Below, piece by piece: positions 46,757 to 57,100 of a stretch of DNA of 64,000 nt. Position numbers and translations under genes: made by a program. Source of the stretch: Dryomyza anilis (Eukaryota > Arthropoda > Insecta > Diptera > Dryomyzidae); contig OX638131.1 of NCBI GenBank assembly GCA_951804985.1, forward strand, positions 37,603,544-37,667,543, written 5' to 3'. Position 1 is the first letter of the stretch. Every line of letters begins with the position of its first letter. The notes beneath the pieces are model-generated. The model was not told the DNA's origin and did not search any database. It saw only the letters and a list, made by a program, of their open reading frames with translations.

Positions 46757-49700
46757 ATGACAAGTTTTAAATTAATTTTTCTTCTTTTTGCTCTGAATAT
46801 GCTACATTCGGCCACATCGGTGCGTTTCAATCGTAAAGAAAAAATGCCACAATCAAGTTTCAAGATATTGGTGACACACCCAGAGGTGCCCGTCGCAGCA
46901 CTGGACATACTGAGACGTTCCTGTGAGGTAATCGTTTGCCAGAGTGTGCCACCGAGTCGTTCGGAGATTTTGGAGAAGGCCAAGGGTGTACATGGTTTGT
47001 ACTGGGCCGGCCATGACGCACTCAATGCCGAGGTGTTGGACGTTGTAGGACCACAACTCAAGGCTATTAGCACAATGTCTGCGGGCATTGATTTCGTTGA
47101 TGTGCCCGAATTGAAGAAACGCAAGATTCCACTGGGTCATACACCGGATGTGTTGAATGATGCTGTTGCTGATTTGGCCATTGGTTTAATGATTGCTGGG
47201 GCCAGACGTTTTCAGGAGGGTCGCAAAAAAATCGAAACGTAAGACATATTTTAGGGACCATCTTTAAAAAAAAACTATAAAACATTTTTGTAACTTATAG
47301 CTCTACTTGGGAAAATTATCATCTGCAATGGATGCTCGGTCAGGATATTAAATCCTCAACAGTTGGTTTCTTTGGTTTTGGTGGTATTGGCCAGGCAATC
47401 GGTAAACGTTTGGCGGGTTTTGATATTGCACGTATTCTCTACACAACTCGTAGTCGCATTGATGAGGATATCGAGAAGGATTTGAATGCTTCAAAGGTGT
47501 CCTTCGATGAGATGCTGGCACAGAGTGATTTCGTTTTCATTGCAGCTCCTTTAACTTCTGCTACAGCTGGTGTATTTAATGCTACCGCTTTTGGCAAGAT
47601 GAAGAAAACGGCGGTGCTCATCAATATTGCAAGAGGACGTAGGTGTTAAAATATTTGCTGAAAAAAGTGAAATAATTTGGCTCTTTTGTATACAGCTCTT
47701 GTCAATCAGGATGATCTATACGATGCTCTGAAGTCGAATACGATCTTTGCTGCAGGTCTGGATGTTATGACTCCGGAACCCTTGCCTTCAAACGACAGAT
47801 TGCTGAGTTTGCCAAACGCTGGTAAGTTATTGGGAGGACAATGATGCTTTTTTATGGCGCAAAATTATAGCACAAATCGGTCGCAATGATTTAAATACAA
47901 AACAACATTATAATGCTTATAATTATTATGTTCTGAATCGATATCGTTAATAGTATTCGGTGTTCTTAATCGTATTCTATAACCTATAAAGAATTTTAGA
48001 ATTGTCGAATGATATTGTTGTTTCTATCGAGATGATATCGAAATAGTTTTCAATGTCGTAAACAAATTTGATTTGTTCAGAAAATTTATTTTTTGTTGCC
48101 AAAAATGAAAAAAGATTAAAGAGCACAATTCAATTCAAAATATTTTGAGCTTCGTATCGAAAATTTAAATTCATTGAGTTTTATTTATTGTGTATTCAAT
48201 TATGGAATTGTGGAACAGTGATTAATCAAAATGCTTCATTAATCATTATTCAGTGAATGAAAATTTTGATTAAACAGAGTTCTGATTAAATGATTTTGAT
48301 TTTGAAATTTTTTGATTTAACTAAAATCAATAATAAGCAATTGATTAATCAAACAGTATGTTAAATCACACAGTCCTGACATCATTTTGGCACAGATTAC
48401 ATATCGTAGTCGTTCATTGAAAAGTCACTACGTCCAAAAATTGAGTATTGAGATAAATGGTTTTAAAGATGTAAATTATTGTAATAAATCAGAATATTAT
48501 TGGATTCAAATAGAGCTAATCTCGTAGTATAGACAACATATTCCGCTACAAAATGCAAAAAAAAAATTATTTCGACAAAACACATGACCGTTATTGGCTT
48601 CTTTTCTTTATCGTTAAGTGAAAAAAAAAACCATATAAACAGTAAAAACAGTAACAGTGCTCCAGTTTATCCAAATAATTGTATCGGATTTCAGTTTGCA
48701 TTGGAGATGAAAGAACTGCATAATATCTATCAATTAATCCAAAAATCGTTAAAATTCGACTATTTTTGTGGACTCGGCACCGTATTATTCAGATTGCCGT
48801 TCAGTGAAAAATCACTAAGTCCCATATAAACAGTAACAGTGATCCAGTTTATCCAAATAATTGTATCTGATTTTAGTTTGAATTGAAGATGAAAGAACTG
48901 CATAATATCTATCATTTAATACAAAAATCGTTTAAATCCGACCATTTTTGTGGACTCGGCACGGTTTTAATCATATTTCGACGATTGCCGTTCAGTGAAA
49001 AACTACTAAGTCCTTTACAAATTTGACTGATTTTTTTCGCCGCATTTACGATAATATTATATTACATTTAATATTATATAACTTTTGTCTATGTAGATCT
49101 TCCTCTATAGTTTAAGTTTAAAATAGATGTGATTAGACCCTTGTTAAGGGCTAATTGTGGACTTGAGTACTTTTCACTGAACTGAATTTTTAAATATTTG
49201 GAGTTAGTTATTTTAGACCCTATTTAAGGGCTAATTGTGGACTTGAGTACTTTTCACTGAACTGAATTTTTAAATATTTGGAGTTAGTTATTTTTCATTT
49301 TTAATATCTTCGGTTTGGTAAGATGTAGGACTCCGAGGACTTTTGCGACGTTAAGATGAGTTCGTTTTTATTATAGTGGTATACTTATCTCGAAATTTTC
49401 GAAAAAAAACGACGACGATATATCGTCGTTGTAGAACTAAAAGCCACAAACTACATTTTTATAAAAATCTAAAATTTCAACTTTGTTGGTAATTATTTCA
49501 AAAAGTAATTGTTAAATTTTTAAAGTTGAAGTAGCAATTGATAGATTCACATTTTTTTATCATTTGGTACATATATTGAGCCCATCGATCAAAAATTGAA
49601 AGATATATAAAGGTTTTTGTAAACGAACAATTGGCATTTTTAAAATGTAGTTGGTGACTTTTCGTTCTACAACGACGATATTATATTTAATATTGAGTGT

Positions 49701-49847
49701 ACTTGAATATGATTTTTTTACGTTTCAGTGATTATACCACATCTGGGATCTGCCACCTTAAAAACACGTACGGATATGGCAGTCATCGCTGCTCACAACG
49801 TTTTACAGGGAATAGCCGGTGAGCCAATGTTTGCGCCAGCCTATTGA
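46757..49847 (+). CDS. GRHPR: Glyoxylate/hydroxypyruvate reductase, tandem copy A
   Basis: Exons are 46757-47238, 47301-47638, 47696-47821 and 49729-49847 (1065 nt, 354 aa plus TGA). Donors are GTAAGA, GTAGGT and GTAAGT; acceptors are TTATAG, TACAG and TTTCAG; intron phases are 2, 1, 1. It is a D-isomer specific 2-hydroxyacid dehydrogenase, expected to reduce glyoxylate and hydroxypyruvate with NAD(P)H. Visible marks are the Rossmann loop [16 protein letters not shown], the catalytic Arg in INIARG, the catalytic Glu in DVMTPEPLP and the catalytic His in IIPHLGSAT. The C-terminal domain ends [10 protein letters not shown]. The first Met gives a 29-residue hydrophobic leader ([12 protein letters not shown]) before a second in-frame Met at 46844 ([10 protein letters not shown]), which is where the usual family protein begins; either start may be used. 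Exon 1 codes the substrate domain with [15 protein letters not shown]. Intron 3 (1.9 kb) holds tandem duplications and a MITE. A polyA signal lies at 49923. The D. melanogaster relative is probably CG9331. Confidence 0.93.
48590..49020. repeat. 182-bp tandem duplication in GRHPR-A intron 3
   Basis: TCCAGTTTATCCAAATAATT occurs at 48661 and again at 48843, and each is followed by the same GATGAAAGAACTGCATAAT and TTTTTGTGGACTCGGCAC blocks. Each unit ends with TGCCGTTCAGTGAAAAA. The divergence is moderate. Confidence 0.82.
49130..49295. repeat. 80-bp tandem duplication in GRHPR-A intron 3
   Basis: GGGCTAATTGTGGACTTGAG occurs at 49148 and 49228. The two units are identical or nearly so from there through TTTGGAGTTAGTTATTTT. 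The identity implies a very recent duplication. Confidence 0.88.
49423..49678. mobile_element. MITE with about 40-bp inverted repeats, copy 2, in GRHPR-A intron 3
   Basis: The 256-bp element is homologous over its whole length to 39628-39881 and is flanked by TA (49421-49422 and 49679-49680). It lies in the last intron of GRHPR copy A, about 50 bp upstream of the exon 4 acceptor, in the same orientation as the other copy. It is immediately preceded by another CGACGATA, so the left flank is itself partly palindromic. Confidence 0.85.
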
Positions 49848-49922
49848 GACACAGAACCCCAAATATTATTTTGATCTATATGAAATTTATTAATTTTAAT
49901 TTGAAAAACTTTGTAGATCAAG

Positions 49923-49928
49923 AATAAA
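49923..49928 (+). terminator. Probable polyA signal of GRHPR copy A
   Basis: AATAAA lies 75 bp after the TGA stop of copy A, followed by AT-rich and T-rich sequence. No earlier canonical hexamer is seen, so the 3' UTR is predicted to be about 100 nt. Confidence 0.65.
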
Positions 49929-49929
49929 A

Positions 49930-51300
49930 ATTGTAACATTGAAAAGAAAAATAATTTTATATGTCTTTTTTTAAATTTTAATTATAGGTGGGTAAATGAT
50001 GTAGCAATTATAACTGATTTTTCCAATTTATACACTAGGAAATTAACTGATATTTGCAGATCTGATATATTGCCCCGATATATAATAAAAAATACTCCTG
50101 TTTAATACAAAGAAACTATAAAAAAAATAGAAATTATAATTTGACTTCCGATTAGTTTATAGTTCACGTATAGAACATGTACACGAAATGATTCGTACAT
50201 AGTACAAATGAACCTTCGTAAAATTACTAAGTTTATTTATGCTTCATATTTTTATATTTTACGAAAATCATTTGTGAAAATAATCCACGAAGTAATTTGT
50301 ACATCTGACGAATAATGAACGTACAAATTTTAATATACTGATACCGTTCAAACGTCAGGAATAAAAAAATTTCAAATTGAGGTCCTGATCAAAATTTTCA
50401 CTGTTGGTGCATATAGTTTTGTGATGGTGTAAAAAAATAAAAAAAGTATGTGCTGTCCACCAAAATCGGTTTTATAACAATCAGACCATCATTTCTTATT
50501 ATGTTTGTATTAGACGTTTTAAAAACGAGTAAATCATTAGAAAGAGCAACTTATTACCTTTCAAATGAAATGGTCTATCTATGAACTGATCTATCATTAT
50601 TAATTATAAAAAACAGGGGTGATCGATAAGGATATTTTGAGAAAATCAATGACAAAGTAAAAATTTTCATTTTTATTTTTGTAAATTTCAACTTTACGTA
50701 CATTTCAAAAAAGGAAGAAATCATGAGATTCGATGATGTGATATACCATGGGAAAGCTAATTTAATTTTCTAAAATATTGTTATTCATTTATTAACAGAT
50801 TAAATTTTATAACCATTTTACTTGAATAGAGTATATAAGTAATATACATTTACTAAACACCTTGTATCATAAACTGGGTGCAAAATAGGACATATTTTTA
50901 TTTTACATTTTCTTATTTTTTTGAATCATAGAATCAACTCCGAGTTATTGACATCGATGAACCAATCACCGTGTATATTAAGGGGTGAACTACCAACAAT
51001 TTTTTTTTTTATAAAACATGAAACACGTATAAAATATTTTTCGACATAGCAAATTTTCAACGAAATCCACATCTCCGGTTTGACGTTAAAGGGCTGTTAT
51101 GCGGATGTCGTACAACTTATAAGTTTTATAGTGTACTATTTTTACGAAATACGCAGGCAATATGAAGTGAAATGAAACGTATGAAGAGATGGAGGCCTTT
51201 GGAAATGTTCGTAGACAATAGTTCCGATTTCAAATGTGTAGTTTCAAATTGTAGTAAAACAGAAGTTGGTATTGCGCCCCAGTGCTGAATCCTCCCCCAA
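49930..51300. other. Spacer between the two GRHPR copies
   Basis: A patch at 50160-50340 resembles the CGTAAAAT/ACGAA repeat of 42.7-45.4 kb. The rest is AT-rich without recognised features. GCGCTCAGAGTGCGAATAGTGCGC-like sequence at about 51322-51346, just before the first ATG of copy B, may be part of its promoter. Confidence 0.45.
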
Positions 51301-51350
51301 CTACCCTACCTTTTGAAACAATGCGCTCAGAGTGCGAATAGTGCGCATGT

Positions 51351-54110
51351 TTGCTCTATTTTTTTGCATTAAAGCTTTTTTCAGCTACATTAATTTGTTC
51401 GCTCGTTATTTGTTTAATTATAATGCCGATAATTGTCAAAGTGTCATTTAGTACACACGCCATGTCCGCTGCACGTCGTGCCTTCAAAGTTTTGGTCTCA
51501 CATCCCGAGGTGCCCGCACCTGTCCTGGAGTTGCTGCGTCAACGTGGTTGTGAGCCTATAATCTGCCAAAATGTGCCACCAAAGCGCAGCGAAATTCTGG
51601 AAAAACTACCCGGTGTCGATGCCATCTTCTGGGCGCATTATCAGCCTTTGAATGCTGAAATATTGGACGCAGCAGGCAGTCAGCTAAAAGCAGTCTCTAC
51701 CATGTCATCTGGAATTGATTATGTGGACATAGCAGAGTTCAAGCGTAGACAAATGCCACTCGGACATACACCGGGTGTTGTCAAGAATGCAGTAGCCGAT
51801 CTGGCAATCGGTTTGATGATATCGGCGGGCAGAAGATTTCACGAGGGACGCCAAGAGATTGATAAGTGAGTAAAGTGATCGTTGATAATTTTTCAACACA
51901 GCTGATCAATGAATTGCTTGTGCTTTTTACTAATAATAGCTTAAAGTTACTGTTAAACAAACATTTGCTGTTATTAACAGTTCGCTGTTACTGCTTTGGG
52001 TTGTTAAAAGTTTAACGCAAAAGCTTTTTTTAACATTGAATGACGTTGCCATCTTAAGTGTTTTTTTTTCCCATTATATACCCAGCATAAAAATGTTTGT
52101 AATATTCAGAAGTAGAAATGTGGAGTGATTTTATTAATATAAAGAACATTTTTATTATTTATTTTCTATAGTCTAATTCAGTTTGTTTAGTGGGTTCTAC
52201 TATATATTCCAAATTTTAACTAAATTTCGTGCAGAGGTTTTTTTTTGTCTTTGTGTTTTTACTTTATTGTGTTTTTGATTTTTTGTTCTGCTTTTGTATT
52301 TATGCTTTTGATTTGCGACATTGCTTTTATTTGTGTTTATGTTTTGCTTTAGTGGTTTGTGTTTTCATTTTGTTTTTGTGATTATAATTTTGTGTTTTTC
52401 TTTTTGATTTATTGTATTTGCTTTTGTTCTTGTGTCTGTTTTTGCTTCTGTGTTGTGATTTTGTGTTTTTTTTGCTATGCTTTATTTTTGAGATTTTTTG
52501 GGGTTGTGTTTTTTATATTGTGGTTTTGCTTTTGTGTTATTGCTTTTGTTTTTGTGTTTTTGCATTTGTGTTTTGATTTTGTTTTTGCTTTTGATTTTGA
52601 GTCTTTGCTTTTGTTTTTGTGTCTTTGCTTTTGTTTTTATGTTTGATTTTTTTGCTTTTGTTTATGTGTTTTTGCTTTTGTGCTTGAGTTTGTATTTTTT
52701 GCTTTCGTTTTTTTGTTTTTGTTTTTGCTTTTGTTTTTACTTTTGATTTTGTGTCTTTGCTTTTGCATTTTTTAGTTTTTGTTTTGTCTGTTTTGATTTG
52801 TGTTTTTGCTTTTGTTTTTGAGTTTTTAATTTTGTGTTTTTATGTTTTTGATTTGTGTTTTGTTTTTATTTTTGTGTTTTGTGTCTTTGATTTTGTTTTT
52901 TTGTTTTTGATTTTGTTTTGTTTTTGTGTGATTGGTTTAGTTCCTGCTTTTGTTTTTGTGTTGTTGGATTTTTGCTTTTGTGTTTGATTTTTGCTTTTAT
53001 ATTTGTGTTTTTTCTATTGTATTTTTTTTATTTGAGTAATAAGAAATAACATTATTTGGAAATCTGCGCTGCCTGCTATTAAAAATGGGCGTAATAAGTA
53101 TCGGATCACCTATACCCTTTGATCCGAAATAATGTTCCGCATATATTATATACAAATAACTTTAGAATTTACGGAATACTTTACGGTAGAGTGTAAACTG
53201 TTTACCTTGTGAACCACTTAAAAAGATAACCGTTCTTCATTTTAATTTTTTCATACAATATCAAATATGTCTAGGGTATTTGGCTTGGGCCGACTATAAC
53301 ATACATAAATCTTTCAAACATCAGTGCAATGCTATCAGTTGTTACTACTTCGAAATTTCCAATGTTTTTTCCAAATTTCCAACCTTCTTATCTCCCTATA
53401 GTTCGCTTTGGAAAACCGAACGCATAAACTGGCTCATGGGACATGAAATACGCAACTCTGTAGTGGGTTTCTTCGGTTTCGGTGGCATAGCCCAGGCAAT
53501 TGCAAAACGTTTGCAGGGTTGGGATGCTGCACGCATAATTTACACGACACGCAATCGCCGTCAAAATGATGTGGATTACCAAGCGGTACATGTTCCATTC
53601 GAGCAGCTACTTAAAGAAAGCGATTTTCTGGTAGTAGCTGCACCACTTACCCCAGAAACCAAAGCCGTATTTAATGCAGAAGCCTTTGCAAAGATGAAGT
53701 CCAACTGTGTGTTTGTAAATGTTGGACGTGGAGGTAAATATAATACAGAAATGGAGTTTCAGAGTTTTAAAATTAATCAAATTGATTTAAAATGATTAAT
53801 AATTAAAGGCATTGTTGATCAAACCGCGCTCTATGATGCACTGAAGAGTCGACAAATTTTTGCTGCCGGCCTTGATGTTATGACACCAGAACCATTGCCC
53901 GCCGATAATCCACTCTTGAGTTTGCCCAATTGTAGTAAGCATTATTTAAATGATTATTAACAATTTTAAAACTAATTTGATTTCATTACAGCTATCATAC
54001 CACATATGGGCACCCAAACTATGAAGACCACCATTGAAATGGGAATGTTAGCCGCAAATAATATACTCAATGCATTGGAGGGAAAACCAATGATAACGCC
54101 AGCATATTAA
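51351..54110 (+). CDS. GRHPR: Glyoxylate/hydroxypyruvate reductase, tandem copy B
   Basis: Exons are 51351-51865, 53402-53733, 53809-53934 and 53992-54110 (1092 nt, 363 aa plus TAA). Donors are GTGAGT, GTAAAT and GTAAGC; acceptors are CTATAG, TAAAG and TTACAG. Phases 2, 1, 1 and the sizes of exons 3 and 4 (126 and 119 nt) equal those of copy A, so the two arose by duplication of a whole gene. Catalytic residues are present: Arg in VNVGRGG, Glu in DVMTPEPLP, His in IIPHMGTQT. The nucleotide-binding loop reads [12 protein letters not shown], with Ala where copy A has Gly. The motif after the catalytic His differs from the GSAT seen in copy A and in vertebrate GRHPR, so substrate or cofactor preference may have shifted (inference). 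The first Met adds 37 mostly hydrophobic residues ([16 protein letters not shown]) before Met 51462 ([12 protein letters not shown]), the conventional start giving 326 aa. Intron 1 (1.5 kb) holds a long T/G-rich low-complexity tract. Confidence 0.92.
52220..53030. repeat. T/G-rich low-complexity tract in GRHPR-B intron 1
   Basis: About 800 bp made almost only of units such as TTTTGC, TTTTTGTG and TTTGATT, with almost no A on this strand. Open frames across it (FCFCFVFLF..) are artefacts of composition. It occupies more than half of the intron. Confidence 0.9.
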
Positions 54111-54120
54111 AATCTTTTGT

Positions 54121-54126
54121 TTTATT
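54121..54126 (-). terminator. Probable polyA signal of IFT80
   Basis: AATAAA on the minus strand (TTTATT on +) begins about 10 bases after the IFT80 stop codon. Cleavage 15-25 bases later would fall at or inside the last codons of GRHPR copy B. Confidence 0.55.
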
Positions 54127-54135
54127 TGTGATAAA

Positions 54136-57100
54136 TCATTCATTATCCTTGACAATTAATGGCAAAAATAAAGTATCCCATTCGTCTCTGCCCAGTGCTT
54201 TGAGATATTTCTTGCGTTGATTCAGCACCGTTTCCATTAGGTCCGGTTGGTTTTTCTGTGCTATTTCCAGAGCTCTACGCCAGTTGTGCATGCGTAGACA
54301 AAGTGCCAGGGCCTCCGGAAATTTGCGATTATGTATTAGGATGGTTTCTGCTTCGACCAGACGTCCCATCATTAGAGAATTCTCGGCCATTTGTTCGAAA
54401 CTTGAAGGCGACAATTCCTACAAAAGTAATATGTATTAAATCAAATATTAAAGGTTCGATAAATCTCTAGCCAGAGGTAAAAGGATTTCTACCTAAGACA
54501 TTTTAGTAAAAGAAGTTCGAGTATACAAAATAACTCTTCAAAGTTTAGAGATTTAAGATTGATTTAGATATTAGATTTAGAGATTTAAGAGTTTTATACG
54601 AACCTTAATATGCTGCAAATAACTAACTTTGTCGATTTGCAACGCCGCCGAGTACGCTTCCTCGCTAATTTGCAACTGATTCTTGCGCGTGGCTACAGCG
54701 GCCAAGGTTGCCCAAAGATTTGGGTTTTGCGCCAAGCGACAAATCTTCAAAGCCTGTTGCCACTGACTCTCCATCAAGGTGCGATGAAGAATTTCGCAAT
54801 AAATGTTGACATTAACCGAGAGTAACGAACCCGAGCAGCGAAACGAGATGATCGCATCATCAAAAGATTCAATGGCTATGTTTTTGCCAAACTCGCTATG
54901 AGGAAAAAATATTAGTAATATTGTTTTTTGAAGAATGATAATTCGAGATAAAATTTCTGGCATATTTGGGACATATTTCCGTCTCAAACACTGATAAATG
55001 GAAGTTTCTAAGAAGCATATTCAAGGAAACTTCCGTATTTTTTTGAATACGGACCGAAATTAAGCTACTTTTGATACCTAGTCCGCCGTTATCTGTTTGT
55101 AAACCCTTCCAAAATGTTTGTCTTGGAGGAAAAAAATATTAGTAATATTGATTTTTTAAGAATGGTAACCCGAGACAAAATTTCAGGAATATTAGGGACA
55201 TATTTTCGTCTCAAACACAGATATATGGAAGTTTCTAAAAAACATATTCAAGAAAACTTCCGAATTATATTGAGAACGAACCTAAATTAAGCAACTTTTG
55301 ATACCAAGTCCACCTTTATCTGATTTATAAATCCTGCCAAAATTTTTCTCTTGGAGGAAAATATATTAGTAATATTGATATTAGAAGAACGGTAACCCTA
55401 GACAAAATTTCTGGCATATTTGGGATATATTTATGTCTCAAACACAGATAAATGGATGATTATAAAAAGCATATTCAAGTAAACTTCCGTATTTTTTTGA
55501 ATACGGACCGAAATTAAGCAACTTTTGATACCAAGTCCGCCGTTATCTGATTTGTAAATCCTGCCAAAATGTTTGTCTTGGTGGAAAAAATATTAGTAAT
55601 ATTGATTTTAGAAGAACGGTTACTCGAGACAAAGTTTCTGGCATATTTGGGACATATTTTCGTCTCAAACACAGATAAATGGAAGTTTCTAAGAAGCAAA
55701 TTCAGGAAAACTCCCGAATTATTTTTTTGAGAACGGACCGAAATTTAGCAACTTTTGATACCTAGTCCGCCGTTATCTGATTTGTAAATCCTGCCAAAAT
55801 ATTTGTCTTGTGAAGAAATACTAACGCCGTATCGATTGTGACAGTCGTCAATGCTATGATAGTTGGATCGTTGGCGCCTTCACCTGGGCAATACCAAATG
55901 CTATAGCAGGCATCATGCACGCCCACCAGTATATTCGTCTCACTCGCCCACTTAACTGCTGTAAGCTGTGTGCCTATCTTATAGATTTCACCATCGCGAT
56001 CACCATCATTCAGATTACGTGTCTCGGTTACATAAAGTTCACGATTAGCATCAATAAAGACGACAAATTGGTCGTCGACTGTACCCGCACGACAACAGGA
56101 AATTTCGGAAATCTGTGTCTTCGAACGCATGGAGTGTGGCTCATATTGTCTGGAAGCGCCCGGTATAAGATCAAAAATGTGTAGTACTTAAAATAGATAT
56201 GGAAAATTAATATAATATCAAATTGTCGCACATAAACATAGTACCTGTATTATCAGAATTATCGCGTATAGCAAGCACGTCCAAACCCAAGGATAGACCT
56301 CTACAGGTGAGCAATGGTATCTGCGCCTGAGAACCCGGATATCTGGGATTGAGATGCAGTCTGCCTGTGTATGTGTAAACCCAAATAGAGGTCGCATCTA
56401 GCACCAAGAAGAATCTAGCGTACGTCAAATTCGCATGACTGATTTCACCAAATTTTAAAATTCTACTTACTTTTTTCCCACCTCAATAACACGCACATCA
56501 CTGCGTCCATCCACAATAATGGGCGTATTTATATAGCGTTCATTATAGATATGCAACTGGTTGGATGTTGCTACAATAAGATGACCATAGCCAAGTCCAA
56601 AGTTGATCACACGCTGTGGAAACTCGAGCACTTCATTGGTGGAGTTAGTTATATCCTGTAACAGCATGGACTTGCGACCAGTAGTAGTGGCCTTCAAATT
56701 ACGCGAGATCAATTGGCGCTCGACGATGTAGCCAACAATAAGATTTCCCGCCGAGGTGCCACAGGCGACTTGCGTGCCATCGCTGGACCAAGATAAGCTA
56801 TAAAACGAGCCGACTGCTGGCTCTGTAAAACGTGTACTGCTATAGGACCACTAAGAAAATGAAAGAATATTAATAACCCATGTTAGGTGTGAAATTTAAA
56901 TGATAAATACCCCCGAGCTGGAGCACAATTTAAGCATATTAAAGGAACCGACCAGCAGCACTTCTTGTTCTGGGTTAAAAGACACCGTAGTGATGGCATA
57001 CTCTTCGGTGGAACTGGTAAACAAGTTGGCACCCTGCGTATCCCAAATTTTAAAGCGAAAGTCTTCACCACCGGAGGCGATTATATTCGAATGTGTGGAC

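Noticed and set aside
46744..47140. Minus-strand open frames over GRHPR-A exon 1
   Set aside because: They are shadows of the coding exon on the opposite strand; the plus frame carries all family motifs.
52359..52987. Long Phe/Cys/Val-rich open frames
   Set aside because: They arise from the T/G-rich low-complexity intron tract; similar frames exist in more than one phase and no family matches.
55514..55699. Open frame with KTNILAGFTNQITAD downstream of IFT80 exon 7
   Set aside because: It is read-through into the 227-bp tandem repeats past the GTTAGT donor; the family alignment goes directly from TIDTA to EFGKN.
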